From positions 6,262,001 to 6,326,000 of the forward strand of contig OZ316897.1 in assembly GCA_973895155.1 (NCBI GenBank): a DNA stretch of 64,000 nt, written 5' to 3'. Both the position numbers and the translations under genes were made by a program. The DNA is from Marsupella aquatica. Lineage: Eukaryota > Marchantiophyta. This document shows, one piece after another, positions 44,620 through 57,560 of the stretch. Below the pieces are notes generated by a model. It did no database searches. It was given only the letters and a program-made list of their open reading frames with translations, and had not been told where the DNA came from. How positions within the stretch are numbered: position 1 is the stretch's first letter; each line of letters starts with the position of its first letter.

Positions 44620-47200
44620 CATCACGTAAACGGTATTAATAAGGCCTTGTCCATATAATGTATGCCTGAAGTAGCCATAGTAGTATGTAATTATTAGCAT
44701 AAAGACAACAGGTTAGTTACTAATGATGATTAGGCTACTTAGTCATAAGTTAGTTAGGAGTTAACGCCAAGGCTGGCAGTGCAACACCCGAAGTACAACA
44801 TGATTAGGGGTACATCATGGTTGTTAGCGTTGGGTCCGTGTAACTTACTCCAAATTGGATCTCAGTCCCGCTTGGACTCAAACCCAAGGAAGTGGGGCAC
44901 TACTTATGCCCGAGTGCAGTCAATGCTTGGACCAAAGGGTGTATAAGGGGCAAACTCTGCCCTATACTCCCTCACTTCTTTGGTCAGTTGTGCAAGCTTT
45001 GAGCTCACTACTCCCCTTCCAGCTTGCACTTACCAGTATCCACACTATCTCCATCAGGTTATTGCAAGATTAGGCTCCACACTTAGTGCCTCAGCCGCTT
45101 CGGACAAAGTGCTCCCCATGTCGGTGACAATAATGTCTAGCACTACCGTCTACTTCTGGAATGCCTTCCTCTCTGTAGGATACCAGATTGCAACGTCTTT
45201 TGCCAAACACAACCCGTGACGGTGGGAAGCCGAGAAGGAATATGCACGGCTGATCCATGTTATTGCGTGCAAACAGCATTGGAGTTCATACAGCATTGGT
45301 TTGATTCACCCTTGGGTCAGTGCTGGAGGCGGCCTTGTACTATTACTGACACTAGGAACATAAATAAGCATTTAAGGTCCAAAACTTGGTATTTGTTCCC
45401 ATGGACGAACAAGTAGAGAATGATTTTCTATCATTTAGTACTTATGAACAAATAAGGTATCAAAAACACATTAATCACTACAACACTACATGTACACATT
45501 TTGCAAAGTTGAAAGCGTCGCAAACAACAAAGGAACCAAAAATAAAATGCTACCATTGCAAAGTTACACGCATGAATCGCAACCCTATCGCAAAATTCAA
45601 AGACAAACAGTTTGCATCTGGTCTTTTGCAAGACCTTTGCAACTACTTTGCAAATTGCAACACGAATCAAATCGCAAATTTCTCGCGTTTGTGCAGCTTT
45701 GCGGGCATCATGGCAGAAGTGAGACCCTAATAAATAAAGCAAGTTTCATATTTGAAATTCTACACATTTGGCAAAGTAGGTTGCAATACTAAATGAATGG
45801 TAATAATCCTGAGAAATGGTTTGCATTGTTGTGAAACCATTTGTTTGGCATAGTAATTTGTGATACTAAGAGAATTATAAATATGTATTTTTTTTCTTTT
45901 GCATAGGTTTTGCACGGTGACTTGAGGCTAGGGTCTAGACTTAGAGTTTTGAATTATGGTTGGGGTCTTGTTGTGCAACACTGAGATGAGGTCTGAATAA
46001 ATAGTTCTTTATAGAAAATCCCTAGGTACACAAAAACTAGATGGGTGTCATATGAAAATATTGGGACAAGCTAGGTCCCTATAAGAATACCCATATCAAA
46101 AATATGTAAGTCTACACTAGACCAACAAGCTCTAGAATAGGGTCCTCTACTCCTTGTCGCCGGTCTCTTCCCCTTGTCCCTCTTGGGACGGTCTGGATGG
46201 GACACAAGAGGTGGTGTTGGATGCTCCTCCACATCTGGCTCCTCCTCATCCTCATTCTCATCCTTGTCCTCCCCCTCCTGCAGCCCCACGGACTGTGACT
46301 CCTTTATTCAATGGAACCTCAGATATCACAATAAGTCTTGAGCCTTCATTATATATTGATAGTGAACTTCACTATCAATCTGTTTGTGGAAAAGTGACAT
46401 GCCTCACATGCTTAATGTACTAATGATTTGTATTCTTGGCATGAAAACAGGTTTCCAATGTTGTTTTGGACATCTTTTGCAAGACTGGTGGAAAGGGGTT
46501 ACACCAAAATATGATAAGTTTCTCCCTCTTTCAAGTTTAGAGGATCTGTTGTCGTTGACTCTTATCAGTCTCATGATTCCTAGGTGTGTGAGGGATCCAG
46601 ATATGGGATTTGCGGGTTCCCCCCGGGTCTCCATTGGGTTCATGTAGATTGGTGATTGAGCTGCTCACTTGCCCTTCAAGTGTTGTTTTTGATTGGATTG
46701 TTGAGGAAAATTGCAGTTTTTTTGTGAGAGAATATTCTGGGAGGTTTGCACCGGTTTTGACGATCGGGACAAATTTGGCGATTCCGTTGAACAGTCGCTG
46801 AAAAAAGTCCTGGACAGGAAGCCTATTGTGGAGAGTGTCCCAGATTTTCTTCTTAGGAAGAGGGAAGTTATGGTGGATTTGGGTGATGAGGAAGATGATC
46901 CGTATGCAATTCTTGGGGATGACGAGATGAAGACTCCTTCTCCATTGAATCAATATTTGTTGTAATGATCGGAAGTCTTACCCCCTTGTGTCCATTTTCA
47001 TGTTTTTCTGACCTGGAAATGTACCAAGGTAGTTCCCATAGTGGAGGTGATGATTTAGGTCGTTAGCAATCTTGGTGGCCTTGCTAGCAAAACCGGTTTT
47101 CCTGTTTGCTTTTTTTTGTTTGCTCCCATTGTTAAAACCCCCAGCTCGGCTTATGCAACACCCAAACAATGTTCCAACCTGTAGATCATTATGAACATTT
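44620..47200. other. Mixed intergenic DNA, no gene called
   Basis: The ORFs at 46154-46423, 46384-46647 and 46711-46965 have acidic or proline-rich content but no domain. Given the gypsy RT remnant starting at 47204, they may be decayed retroelement coding DNA. Confidence 0.35.
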
Positions 47201-47203
47201 TTC

Positions 47204-47720
47204 ATGACTTCCTACAAGAATTTCAAAGTATTCAAGGACAACTTTGCTATCTTTGGAACAATTGCTCAACATCCTGAGCACCTAAGACATACCTTTGACA
47301 GCTGCAAAGAGGTGGGTTTGAAACTGCGCCCAAGAAAGTGTTTTTTTTTAAGTCACAAAAGGAGTCTTACTAGGCCATTGAGAGAGGAATCAAGGTAGAT
47401 CAAGAAAAGGTGGCGGTCTGGATGAATGTCCCGTGCTCAACTGACCAAAAAGTTGTGCAGTCCTTTCTAGGTTGTGTAGGCTACTACCGGAGGTTCATTC
47501 AAGACTTTGCCAAGTTAGCATTACCCCTTACCAAATGATGAAAAAGGATGCAATTCTAGAAATGACTTCTTGACGGGTCATTGCCTTTGAAGATTTGACA
47601 AAATGGCTCCCATCTGCCCCAATACTAACCACTCCCGATTGGAACAAGGAGTTTCATGTTTACATAAATATCTTCAGATTTTGTATTGGATCAATGTTAA
47701 GTCGGATGAACTGTGCCACC
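47204..47720 (+). pseudogene. Ty3/gypsy reverse transcriptase-RNase H remnant
   Basis: The frames show FAIFGTIAQHPEHLRHTFD, KLRPRKCFF, then in another frame VQSFLGCVGYYRRFIQDFAK and LALPLT, and finally APILTTPDWNKEFHVYI. This is the canonical gypsy order after the YxDD box: HxxHL, LxxxKCxF, FLGxxxYYRRFIxxFA, PLT, then the APVLxxPDF start of RNase H. Frame shifts and stops make it non-functional, and no associated LTR was found. Confidence 0.85.
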
Positions 47721-50700
47721 TAGAGTGCCAATTCTGACCTACAAACAGATGAGAGCTTATGGAAATGAGTTAACATGTACATGACCGCAAGTGGGTTAAT
47801 TTGATAATTGATAGTATAATTCATTTGCCTTCAATTGTTTCAAATAATGATCAGTTTAGAAGTTCCTATTTTTCTGAATCAAATTGATGACATTGTAAAT
47901 TATACAATTATAATTGAATTGATCATCATCTTTCAGCTGTATTGTGATTCTCTTTAATTCTCATGAATGAGATTTATGAAGGATATGCTTATGTCATGCT
48001 TTGTTTCATATGGATGTCATTCATGATGTGTTTATTTCTTTTATTCCTGTGTGTTATACTTCTAAAATGACGATGAATGAGAGTGTTTAGATGTATTGTA
48101 ATGCGGAGTGCTCATGAATTGACTACCTCTTGTATGAACTACTAGAACAAAGAACTGTTACACAATTGCTACCTTCCATTATTGGATTAGTCATGGTTAC
48201 AACTTCTACAAATTCCATCTCAATCTTATTAGTTATAAATATGACTATGTCTCACCCAAATGGTTGTGTTGTGTAGCTCATACCAGAGTCTCCCCATGGT
48301 CTATTTTGTGACACTCAAATGTCACAAGTTAGTCGCTCTTAACAAGGTTGGCAATGCTTCTGAGGGTGACTAAGTCATGGAATTGACTTACCATATGACT
48401 ACTTAAAGTCATATTATAGTCATGTATCAACAAGGCTAGACTCCATGATGGAGTCACAAATCAGTCACAAATGGGTATCAAGCGAGTCACGATTGTGACT
48501 TCTATTTTTTGGTCTCAACTTTTGCAACTCCAAGGGTCACAGCCTAGGTCACGTCAAGTTGTCACAATGAAGTCACATGAGCCAAAAGGAGTCACATATT
48601 GCAGTCTCAGAATATCTCTTCTTCTAGTGTGACAACCCCTGAAGTGCCATGTTAATGCTGAATGGAACAACGTTAAATAACATCTTTTGGTGTTGTGTTT
48701 AAGCTAGTACACTATCTCGGATGGCATAATATACGTCAAGGGGCCGTCTCATGTCATACAAATAAGAACCCGTGCAAGAACATCTGACGCAAAACTGTCG
48801 GAGGGGGTCTAAACTGTAATAAAACTGTAATGAAACTGTAATTAGTCTTCTTTTCAGAGTGACAAATATCCAGCATAGATCTCAATGCAAGTGTGTTTTG
48901 GTTTGGTGCAAGACAACCCATCCAGGTAATCTCCTAATGAAATGAGAGTAACTGGCCTTGTTGCACTAGTTCCAAATAGTGGAGTGCATCTCTGTCAGCA
49001 ACAGTAGGTCCAGGTCTCCTCTTGTGCTTTCGAATCACAAAAGTGATATTTGTGGTGATATTTGTGGTAATTATCTTCATCAAACCCAACAGCTACACCA
49101 GTCTTTGAACCTCCTTCCATCTTTTGGTGACCTGGCTGGAGCTAAAGAACAAGTGTTTTGGTGTGCTCAAACTGGTCTTTGCACCTTCCGGTCCACAAAC
49201 TCCCCAATGCTTGCAGTACCATTTATGGAAAAACCATGTTTCAGCAAGCACCACACAAAGAACCTCATCTTAGGGAATGACCATTCCCCCCTATGTGCTT
49301 CCCACCACTGATTCAGTTTTGTAACATCAATTGTAGTTGGCTTGCAGTACTTAACTCACACTGTGTTTGGGAAAGTCCAACCATCGTTCCTACCCTTCCA
49401 CTCCCATTGCCAGTCATTGAGTTCATTCAGCTAACTCTCAATGAGGCAGATTGTCTCTCAATTTGTAGTAGAAGGTAGTGGACTGGGTCTGTTCAACACT
49501 CCAACCACTCGGGTGCTCCTAATCTGTCGACAGGTGTCGCCAGCAAGTGTCCAGTCTCCCTGTAGCTGCTTGATGTCCAAACTATGCTTAATCCTCCGAT
49601 TGGCCAAGAATCCCAGGCTAACATTTTACTATTTCAGGAAAAACAGATAAAAGTTACTTTGTTACTTTAAAGTACTTGAATACAGTACAACGATGTAGGC
49701 GAGAGTGGAAAGCGAAGGAGAGCAATGAGCAGAGGCCACTGACCAGAGTGTCAGTGACTACAAACCACTACTGACCAGAGCTCCCTGTCAACAAAGCCAG
49801 CCACCACATCTGCGGTAAAAGATATGCGACAGTCTTCTTACCAGAGGAACGGATACATGACGAATTCGTGATGGGACTAGGGATGGACGAGATTACAAAA
49901 GTTGGCTAACTCAATGCTCTGAATTCTGATGAACAATTCTGATCTCCGCAGCTTCTTGGATATCGTGCCATAGAAAAGTGTGGGTGTGAAGTCCAGCGTG
50001 GATAAGTGCAGGCCAGTCATGTGATGTAATCCCTCATAATATTACACTGCTTTTGTCTATATAAATAAATACAGTTAAGAAGGCAGTTTTCATAAGTGCA
50101 TCTTTACTTTCACTGAACGACAAATATATAAGTGCATTTGGCGTGTATAAGGAATTAGAGTACGAGGACTACAGAGTGTGGCCTCCGACAGCCGGTTCAC
50201 TATTACATCCCAAGTCCATGCAATGCCGAACCCCAAACTCCAAAATTGAGAGGGCATAACATTGAGTCAGGAGATTGGGCTTTGGGTGGTGGTGGTCTCT
50301 CCATATTTTCTTTCTCTAGAATTGCTCCAGTCCATGTATTGGAGTTCTGTCTGTCATACATATATACCCAGATGTGTCACTTCTTACCCTTCTTGGGTAG
50401 TGCAGACACTGGATGAGTGCAGGTTTGAGACGATTGCAAGGAGTTTGCACTTAGCCATTTGGGGAGGTGGGTTGGGGTCTGGGTAACTCCACATCAAAAT
50501 AAGACATTTATGGTGGTGTATAAGATCACTCCCTACCATGATAAACCTTCTTATTTTAAATGAATGGGCACCTTATATTACTTCATTTATTTTTGATGTG
50601 TGATTACAGGCGAGGGATTTACAGGGGTGGGATGATCAAGGAGTGCATCCAACGAGATTGGACTAAAGATTTACAAGAGGAGAGTCTGGCGAGTTGTGTT

Positions 50701-50770
50701 GAGATGCCGTGGACCCATCCTTTCCGCTTCCCAGAGTGCTTCATTATTTATTCAGTCATTTAAAGTCTGC
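47721..50770. other. Intergenic DNA, nothing recognised
   Basis: 48290-48620 is rich in scattered GTCAC/GTGAC motifs without a fixed period. The rest is AT-rich. The ORFs at 48979-49650 show no domains. Confidence 0.45.
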
Positions 50771-51967
50771 TGCCAGTGTGAGCGAGTGAGGAAGCATTTT
50801 CTACCGAATTGCAGAGTGAGCTCTTCCGAGCCAGAGAAAGCCTGCTAAGCTACGAGGAAGCATTTTGCAGATTGACAGGGAGCGAGCCAGAGAGAGTGAA
50901 CCACCTACTGTAGCATATTTCTAGACCACCAGCTAAGAAACAAGAGTAAGCGACGAGGAAGCATTTCCGACCGTGTTGCAGCGTGAGCTCTACAGAGCCA
51001 GAGAAAGCCTGCTGCTGTACGAGGACGTATTTTGCAGATCGATAGACAGCGAGAAAGCTGTGAGGATTCCTCGAGACTACTCTAGCATTATTCTAGACCA
51101 CCAGCTAAGAGATAAGAACGGTACCATTTTCATGTCAGTGAGAGAATTGAGCTAGTTGGTCTAAGATTTGCGAGCCGCCTACGGAGAGAGAGAGAGATTC
51201 TCGATGCAATGAGGAGCATTTGAGAGGTAGGAGAGAGAGAAAGGAGTATTATCGCAAAGTACCGGAGCGCTGAGCAAAGGTCAACTAGTTCGGAAAGGAG
51301 TCCGAGAAAGAGACACAGAGAGAGCTGGATTGCTTTGAAGCAACATCGAGAGACAGTTTGACTCTCGAATCGATTGATCATTACTTGGTTATGCTTTTTG
51401 GCTGATTAATCATGAGATCCTAGAACGAATGTCACGTACAGGGAAAAAAGAACGCGAGCTGGCGGTGCACTTCTCATATTGAACAGGGGCGTGGATCGGA
51501 AGTTCGGAGAGCAAGTTTTAGATTTCTGCAAGGTCAAAGTGGGGTTCGTGGTACCCATGTGATATAAGGCATCTGCTGTGAACTGGAGCCCCTTACATTT
51601 TGGCATGTTGGGAGTACTCCACAAGAGTCCCATGTGACTGATATGGAAAGCCCTTGATGGAACGGCAGTCTTTCCAGGAAACAGACAGACCACAGCTAGA
51701 ACAGGAAAGAAACGCTGCGTGCAAGAGGTCCAGAGAGGTCCAGAGAGAGAGGTCCAGAGGTCCAGAGGTCGAGGTCGAGGTCAAGAGAGAGTTGTACTAA
51801 ACCTTCGGAAGGGAAGGAACGACGCGCGCGCAGGGCTGAAGGATTAAGGAAGGTCATGGAGTCCAGGGGCTGGGATCAGATGTTGTAGTCCTGCAGAGGC
51901 GAAGGCGGGAGGGAGGAAGCTGATGATAAGGAAGAGAGAAGTCGAGTGGAAGTGAACTCTGTCTCCT
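50771..51967 (+). promoter_or_regulatory. Purine-rich upstream/5' UTR region of the remorin gene
   Basis: The region is dense in GAGA-type purine runs (for example 51181-51250 and 51720-51790, the latter a GAGGTCCAGA microsatellite). A segment of about 70 bp is repeated with 165-bp spacing (about 50815 and 50980, sharing GAGCCAGAGAAAGCCTGCT). GA-rich leaders are common in plant genes and bind BPC-type factors. Transcription is inferred, not seen. Confidence 0.4.
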
Positions 51968-54900
51968 ATGATCTCCCAGGAGGAAATTGGGTTTAAGTCT
52001 TCGCAAGAGTCGAGATTTTCTCCTCCCAAGCAGAGGGCCAGCAGCGTCCAAGCTGTAGGCACTGCTCCAGGGGGCCTAATTTATGACCCTGCTTCGGGGA
52101 GCTTGCGTTATCCAAGGTTCACTCAATTGCCAGCAGGCCTGAAGAACGAGAAGCAAGGGAGCAATGTGGCGTTTTCAATTCATGCCAGTGGTGGTGGTGG
52201 CGTTGTCGAGAAAAGTAATAGCTGCAAAATAGTAGGAGAGAAGCACAACGGATTGCTGCATGGAGGTCCCTTCGCCCATCAAAGTGCTGGTACTGTAGAG
52301 ATCAACAAACTTCTCTTCGAAATTCTATAGTCTTAAAACAATGAATCGGTCACTGTCAGTGCACGGTCCTGACCCTGCGACGTTTCTTTGCATGGCTATG
52401 CATTATTTCTGTTCAAGCTCCAGCGTTCTGCCACTGTCGATGTCGGTCAGCTTGTGGTACGAGATTTCGTGTATGGCTTTGCATTTATATCAGTCGAGGT
52501 CGAGAAAGCTCATTCAGCGCGGCCAGTTGACAACCTTCCAGTCGTAGTTTCATTGATGTCTATGATTGGGCTCCTCCTAAGTCACCAGCAATGTGTGATT
52601 GGCAATGTCTCTAACATGGCAAGTCTCAATTGCAGAATCAAGTCCGAGGTGTGTAATCGGCAATTCGATTTTGGATAGCAGCTCGTCTACCAGCCCCTCG
52701 GGATCAAAGTCTATGAGTGAGATGGACGATTACTCCGATGTAAAGCAACTAATCGCCCACAACCGAAGTTCTTCTCCATCCGACGCCGATGACGACCCGT
52801 TCTACAGTTCCTCAAATATTCAAAAGGTGGTGTCTATCATGCTGCCCTTCTGGATGTTCTGCTGCTCATTTCAGCTCTCAATAACCTGCAATTCCTTCAC
52901 TCCACTATGATTCTATATGTCTTCCGATCCCGGTAAGGTGTACCGCACGAGTCTACTCTGTCTGCTCTCTTTTACAGCGTGTCCTGATTACCTTTTCTGA
53001 CAGAGGTAAGTCGTTTTGCAGGGTTTGCCTGCGCCCAGCTTTCGACCTTCAGACTCTACTCGTGACTCCGTACGGCAGAAGAATCTCAAAGGTAGAGTGC
53101 CCCGACATACATTGCACTCATATCGCTCATATTCATGCCGGATGCCTGTATGTTGGTTCTTACACGAAAAATTGCGCACTTCACGGCAATATTTTTCTCT
53201 GTGGCTTCTGGACTCGATTGGAAACGAGTAGAAATGAAAAGTTTAATGTCTGAGCATTACCTTCTTCGTCATTAAGCATGGCAGTCCGAGGATGACAAGA
53301 ATGGCTCTCAGATTATGTTGGTATGTGTTTTGTTCATCGTTTTGGCGCGAATACAGAGATTGTAGATGTGGGGCAGAAAATTTACCTACTTAATGGTAAC
53401 CACCACACACGAAGCATCTCAACGTCATCAGTGCCAGGGGTGGACTCGTTTCAGAAATTTGTTAGCAGAGATCAAGGCGCATTGCAGCATGATGCTTTGG
53501 AACTGGAATCGATCCAGGACAACAATGCAGGGTCCACAGATGCAATTCTTCCAGGCCGTTCTTCTATTGACAACGCTATGATGGATTCTAGAGGCGGGCT
53601 AGTTGGTCCCAATGCGAAATCGAGAGGTCAATTACCACTCTGTCGACGGTGTTCTCCGTTTGGATACTGTCTTATTTTGAAATATTTCGTTAAGCTGCTC
53701 TGTTGAACAATCATAATTGATGTTCAAAAGTGTTGCGCACTGCAGGTGGAAGTGGTCTACGTAGCTCTCAATCCCACGAGCTCTTACGAGTAAAGGACAA
53801 CGGATGGGGAGGTGAAAACAGAGAGGGGAACCACATTCATGCCGCAGCTACAATGAAAAATTCCTCTCTGGATCCCATTCTGGAAAGTCTCATGAAAGCG
53901 TCGATCATGAAAGACGGTGCCCAATTCAGGTATCAGCAGAACCAGATTGCGGAGAAGATCGAAGAGATGAAGAGGAAGAACGCAATGAAGGCATCCTTAC
54001 AGAGTAGTAGCTTTTCACATGGTGGGACTGGGGCATTCTCGTTCAACCAAACTCACATAGCTCGAGTGAGCGATGCAGATTTACTAGACTTTGAAAACAA
54101 TTACGATACTATTAGCAATTCTAGTTTCGACTTTAATAGGGGAGGTGATATTAAAGGTGTGCACAGAACGGTGTTGACGAACTTTGCCAAGCCCGCCCCA
54201 TCGAAATGGGACGACGCAGAAAAATGGCTATCCAGTGAACCACCAGCGAAAGCGAAGAGTGGGGCTATGGCACCAGGACCGCTGGCCCTCTCAAAGAAGG
54301 CAGCTTTCTTGAATCAAGCAGGGCGACTCATTCCTAATATTAGCAACCTTGCGAAGCTCGCGACACCGACCAACTCCGGTTCAGAGGCCTCATCGTCGGT
54401 GGGTGATGTGGCAATGGCGAGTAACAACGCTGGAGAGGAGGTCACCAAGTCCGACGAGGACCGCTTGAAAGGTGAGTTGACGAAGAAAATTGACCCCAGC
54501 GCAAAATTTGTCACGAATAACGACGAGGCAGCAGGTCCAGTTGGTGCGTCGAGGTTTGTGTTCTTGCCAGCAGCCACAGCTGCACCTCCCGGATCTCAGC
54601 AGACGGGGACGAATACTGCTGGCTCGTTGGATCGGTATCCTCTGGACGACCTCTTCGGGCGTGACAAGGGGGATGCCAAGGATGGAAGCACTTCTCCCGA
54701 TCCTTCTGAACTGAATCTGCTGGATCCTGCTCTCCGCACGGAGAAACCTACTTCTGACTCGCCTCCCAAAGGTGACTGGCTAGGATTGTGAGCATTGGAG
54801 CATTGTGATCTTTTACTCATTCGTTTCGAGTGATGCCCCTGTGCTGCAAGGAATGAACTATGACGGCTAGATCTTGCTAATGGACTGAATTCGATTACAG

Positions 54901-57560
54901 TATCATTGATTGAAATATCATCGCTGATCTGGCTGTTCATCCGTCTTACCGTGGTGGGTGTCCACCATTTAGTGTCATGTGAAGAGAGCTGGGACATTCC
55001 GGTTGAATTCTGATGTCAGTAGCGGGAAACTAATAATTGGTGTACCGTTGGTGGATCGACCTCACCTGCATGGTAATGTTTGTCCGTCATTGTCAACTGA
55101 CTGTAATTTATGGATTGTTGATCGTTATTCAGATGATGCGTCGTCCAAGCTGGAGGTTACGAAAACCGACCAAGCTGCCCTTCCCATCGATGCAGCACCG
55201 ATAGTTTGCATGAGAGACATGGGAACGGCAATGACACCTATAGCGAGCGTGGAGCCCTCTAGGGCTCCGACTCCTGTGTGTGTGAGGACGCCAAGCATGC
55301 GAAGTCCGTCTTCCTCTCGTCCTGCGACACCTAGTAGGGTCGCACCCACATCTACACCAACCAGTGAAACTGAGAAGAAAGTTCATTACACTGACAAAGA
55401 GCTTCAGTCGAAAACTCGACAAGAGATTTTGGCACTCGGGACTCAGCTCGGAAAGCATAATATCGCTGCGTGGGCAACCAAAGAAGAAGAGGAAGAGGAT
55501 GCGTTCAAGAGTTTGAAGAACAACGTAGACTTAGAAGAAGTGAGGAAGAATGTGATTGCTACTCGCGCAGCGGCCTGGGAGGAAGCAGAACAGGCCAAAT
55601 ATTTGGCGAGGTGTGTCCTTCCCTTCCTGCGTGCTTCATGTGTGTCAAATGGGTCGACATTCGGCTTTCTCTCAAATTAAATAATCATGCTTTTGTCTTT
55701 GCTGAGATTCCCTATCTCCTCCTTAGTGCGATGATGGAAAGTGTTGTTAGGAAACCGTATTGGACGAAATTGGAAAGGTTGTGAATGCAGCCCGATCTAG
55801 ATTGTCACCTAGGGCAAGCTGGATTGATATCCGTCCAATCAAATACTCTCCCGTGGTGACGTCTTCCAGGTTCAAGAGGGAGGAGGCAAAAATTCTTGCA
55901 TGGGAAAATCACGAGAAGGCGAAAGCAGAGGCTGAAATGAGGAGAATAGAGGTTAGTGGGCCCCAATCCATTTTTGCATGGTTATTGAGCAGATAGGTCG
56001 GCAAGAAGGATAGACGGACGTATGCTGTCTTTTGGATGGAATTCAATAAGACCTTTCAAGCCAAAAAGAAGGATAGATGGAAAAGGCAACACCTGCTTTA
56101 CTGTTCCCAACCAGCTCCAGACACGCCACGACGGAAAAGCAGCGTGAGTGAGCTTTCCCACGGCCGTTTACCCGTGGTAGGATGAAAAGCCAGCGACCGC
56201 ATTCATCACGGTAAGTATATGAATATATGATGGACGACGAGGAGATAGTGTACCCATCACGATCTTACTAATATTAGTCCCAAGAAATTTCTCCGACTGA
56301 GAAGGGCTTGCTTTCTGAACCCCTTCCGCTGTAGTTTTCATAAATCCAGCTAAGAGAGACTCATAACGCTTCGCTATTGTAGATTGATCAGATATGTACG
56401 TAACGTGCCTGCCCACAATGATTTCCTCTGCCTGACCAATCAATCCCCCTCCGTCCACATTTCGAAAGTAACGTCCGCCTTCCCATCATGGCTTCAACTT
56501 CATGCCCTCTGAATCGATACCCTCTGATTGAATCGATTTGATTTGTCCCCTCCTCAGCGTGGTAAAAAAGTAATTCACTGTCCTTTCGAGGATATGAGTG
56601 CAATGTCGGTGTTATCTCGATGTAGAAAACTTATACTTCTCTCGACCACATTTATTTTCTTTCGATCAATCAATGCGTGTACTGATGTTTAGCGTGCCAA
56701 GTCTTCTATGTTTCCTTGCCGCTCTGGTTGTCGCCATCTCCACTTATTTAAAATGACTTTCTGGCCTGATATTCACTCATGGATGGATGGATGCTGGAGG
56801 CCTTCTGCTTGGTTTATTCGTAAGCATTGAAGTGACATGAAGAGAATTATGTAGCTGATGCCTAAGGTAGGTCTTTTTTGTTAATCTGCCGGTCCTGTGT
56901 CAGGGCTGTGCCGTCGTCCCTTGAAGGAATAATGAAGCGAAAACCTTTTTTATTAGCAGGGAGTCGTAATAGTAGAGTTGTAAACGCTTGCTGATCAGTG
57001 GATCTTAAATTAGTGGCGAACGAACGACATACGGTTTAGTTACCCACTAAACAATTTTTCTGCCGGCGAAATCGAGGTGTCCATCCTGACCGAAAGTAGC
57101 CCCTCGCTGTAATGCCACGAAGAGAATTAATTGGTGGCGCTCTCGATTTTGAAGTATTAGAGTCCTTGCTGAGTTCGTAATAAATTGAAGAAACTGAAGA
57201 TGTTTCATATTGTCGAAGCAAGGGCTCAGTGAAAATCTTCATTTCTGATGACTATCCGATCTGCAGCTTTTTTTTGGAATTAACTATTGTAAATTACATC
57301 GGATGAGTTCTAAGTTTAGACGTATCTAACTCGATCTACTGTTTGATGACAAGCAGATGAGAATTGAAAGAATGAGGTCACATGCGAATGAGAAGCTAAT
57401 GAACAAACTAGCTGCCACTAGACGTTCGGCCGAGGAGATGCGTGCCACTGCTGCAGCTCGGCGCGGAGAGCAGGCCTCAAAGACCTCACAACGTGCTGAG
57501 TACATCAGGCGGACAGGGAAAGTGCCCGGCTCCATGTTTGCCAGCTTCTGCTGCTCTTGA
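51968..57560 (+). CDS. Long remorin with C-terminal remorin domain
   Basis: Eight exons (51968-52289, 52636-52826, 53022-53091, 53357-53626, 53746-54771, 55133-55610, 55870-55951, 57357-57560) join without a frame break to 880 residues. Most of the protein is Ser/Pro-rich and disordered. Landmarks: YSDVKQLIAHNRS in exon 2, KWDDAEKWLSSEP in exon 5, MRDMGTAMTPIASVEPSRAPTP in exon 6. The remorin C-terminal domain spans about 735-880 (AAAWEEAEQAKYLAR, REEAKILAWENHEKAKAEAEM, then RRGEQASKTSQRAEYIRRTG), predicted coiled coil, ending PGSMFASFCCS. The terminal cysteines suit S-acylation. Remorins scaffold plasma-membrane nanodomains and influence plasmodesmata and symbiosis or defence. The WDDAEKWL and MRDMGTxMTPIAS motifs place it in the large, long-N-terminus remorin group. 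The last intron is 1.4 kb. The start ATG is the first in a GA-rich leader; an earlier start cannot be excluded. Confidence 0.9.

Noticed and set aside
45431-45792. Overlapping ORFs of about 100 residues on both strands
   Set aside because: They share the same DNA, have no domain and lie in repeat-derived sequence rich in TTGCAAA motifs.
54596-54997. 133-residue minus-strand ORF inside the remorin gene
   Set aside because: It is antisense to exon 5 and intron 5; the plus-strand reading carries the conserved remorin motifs.
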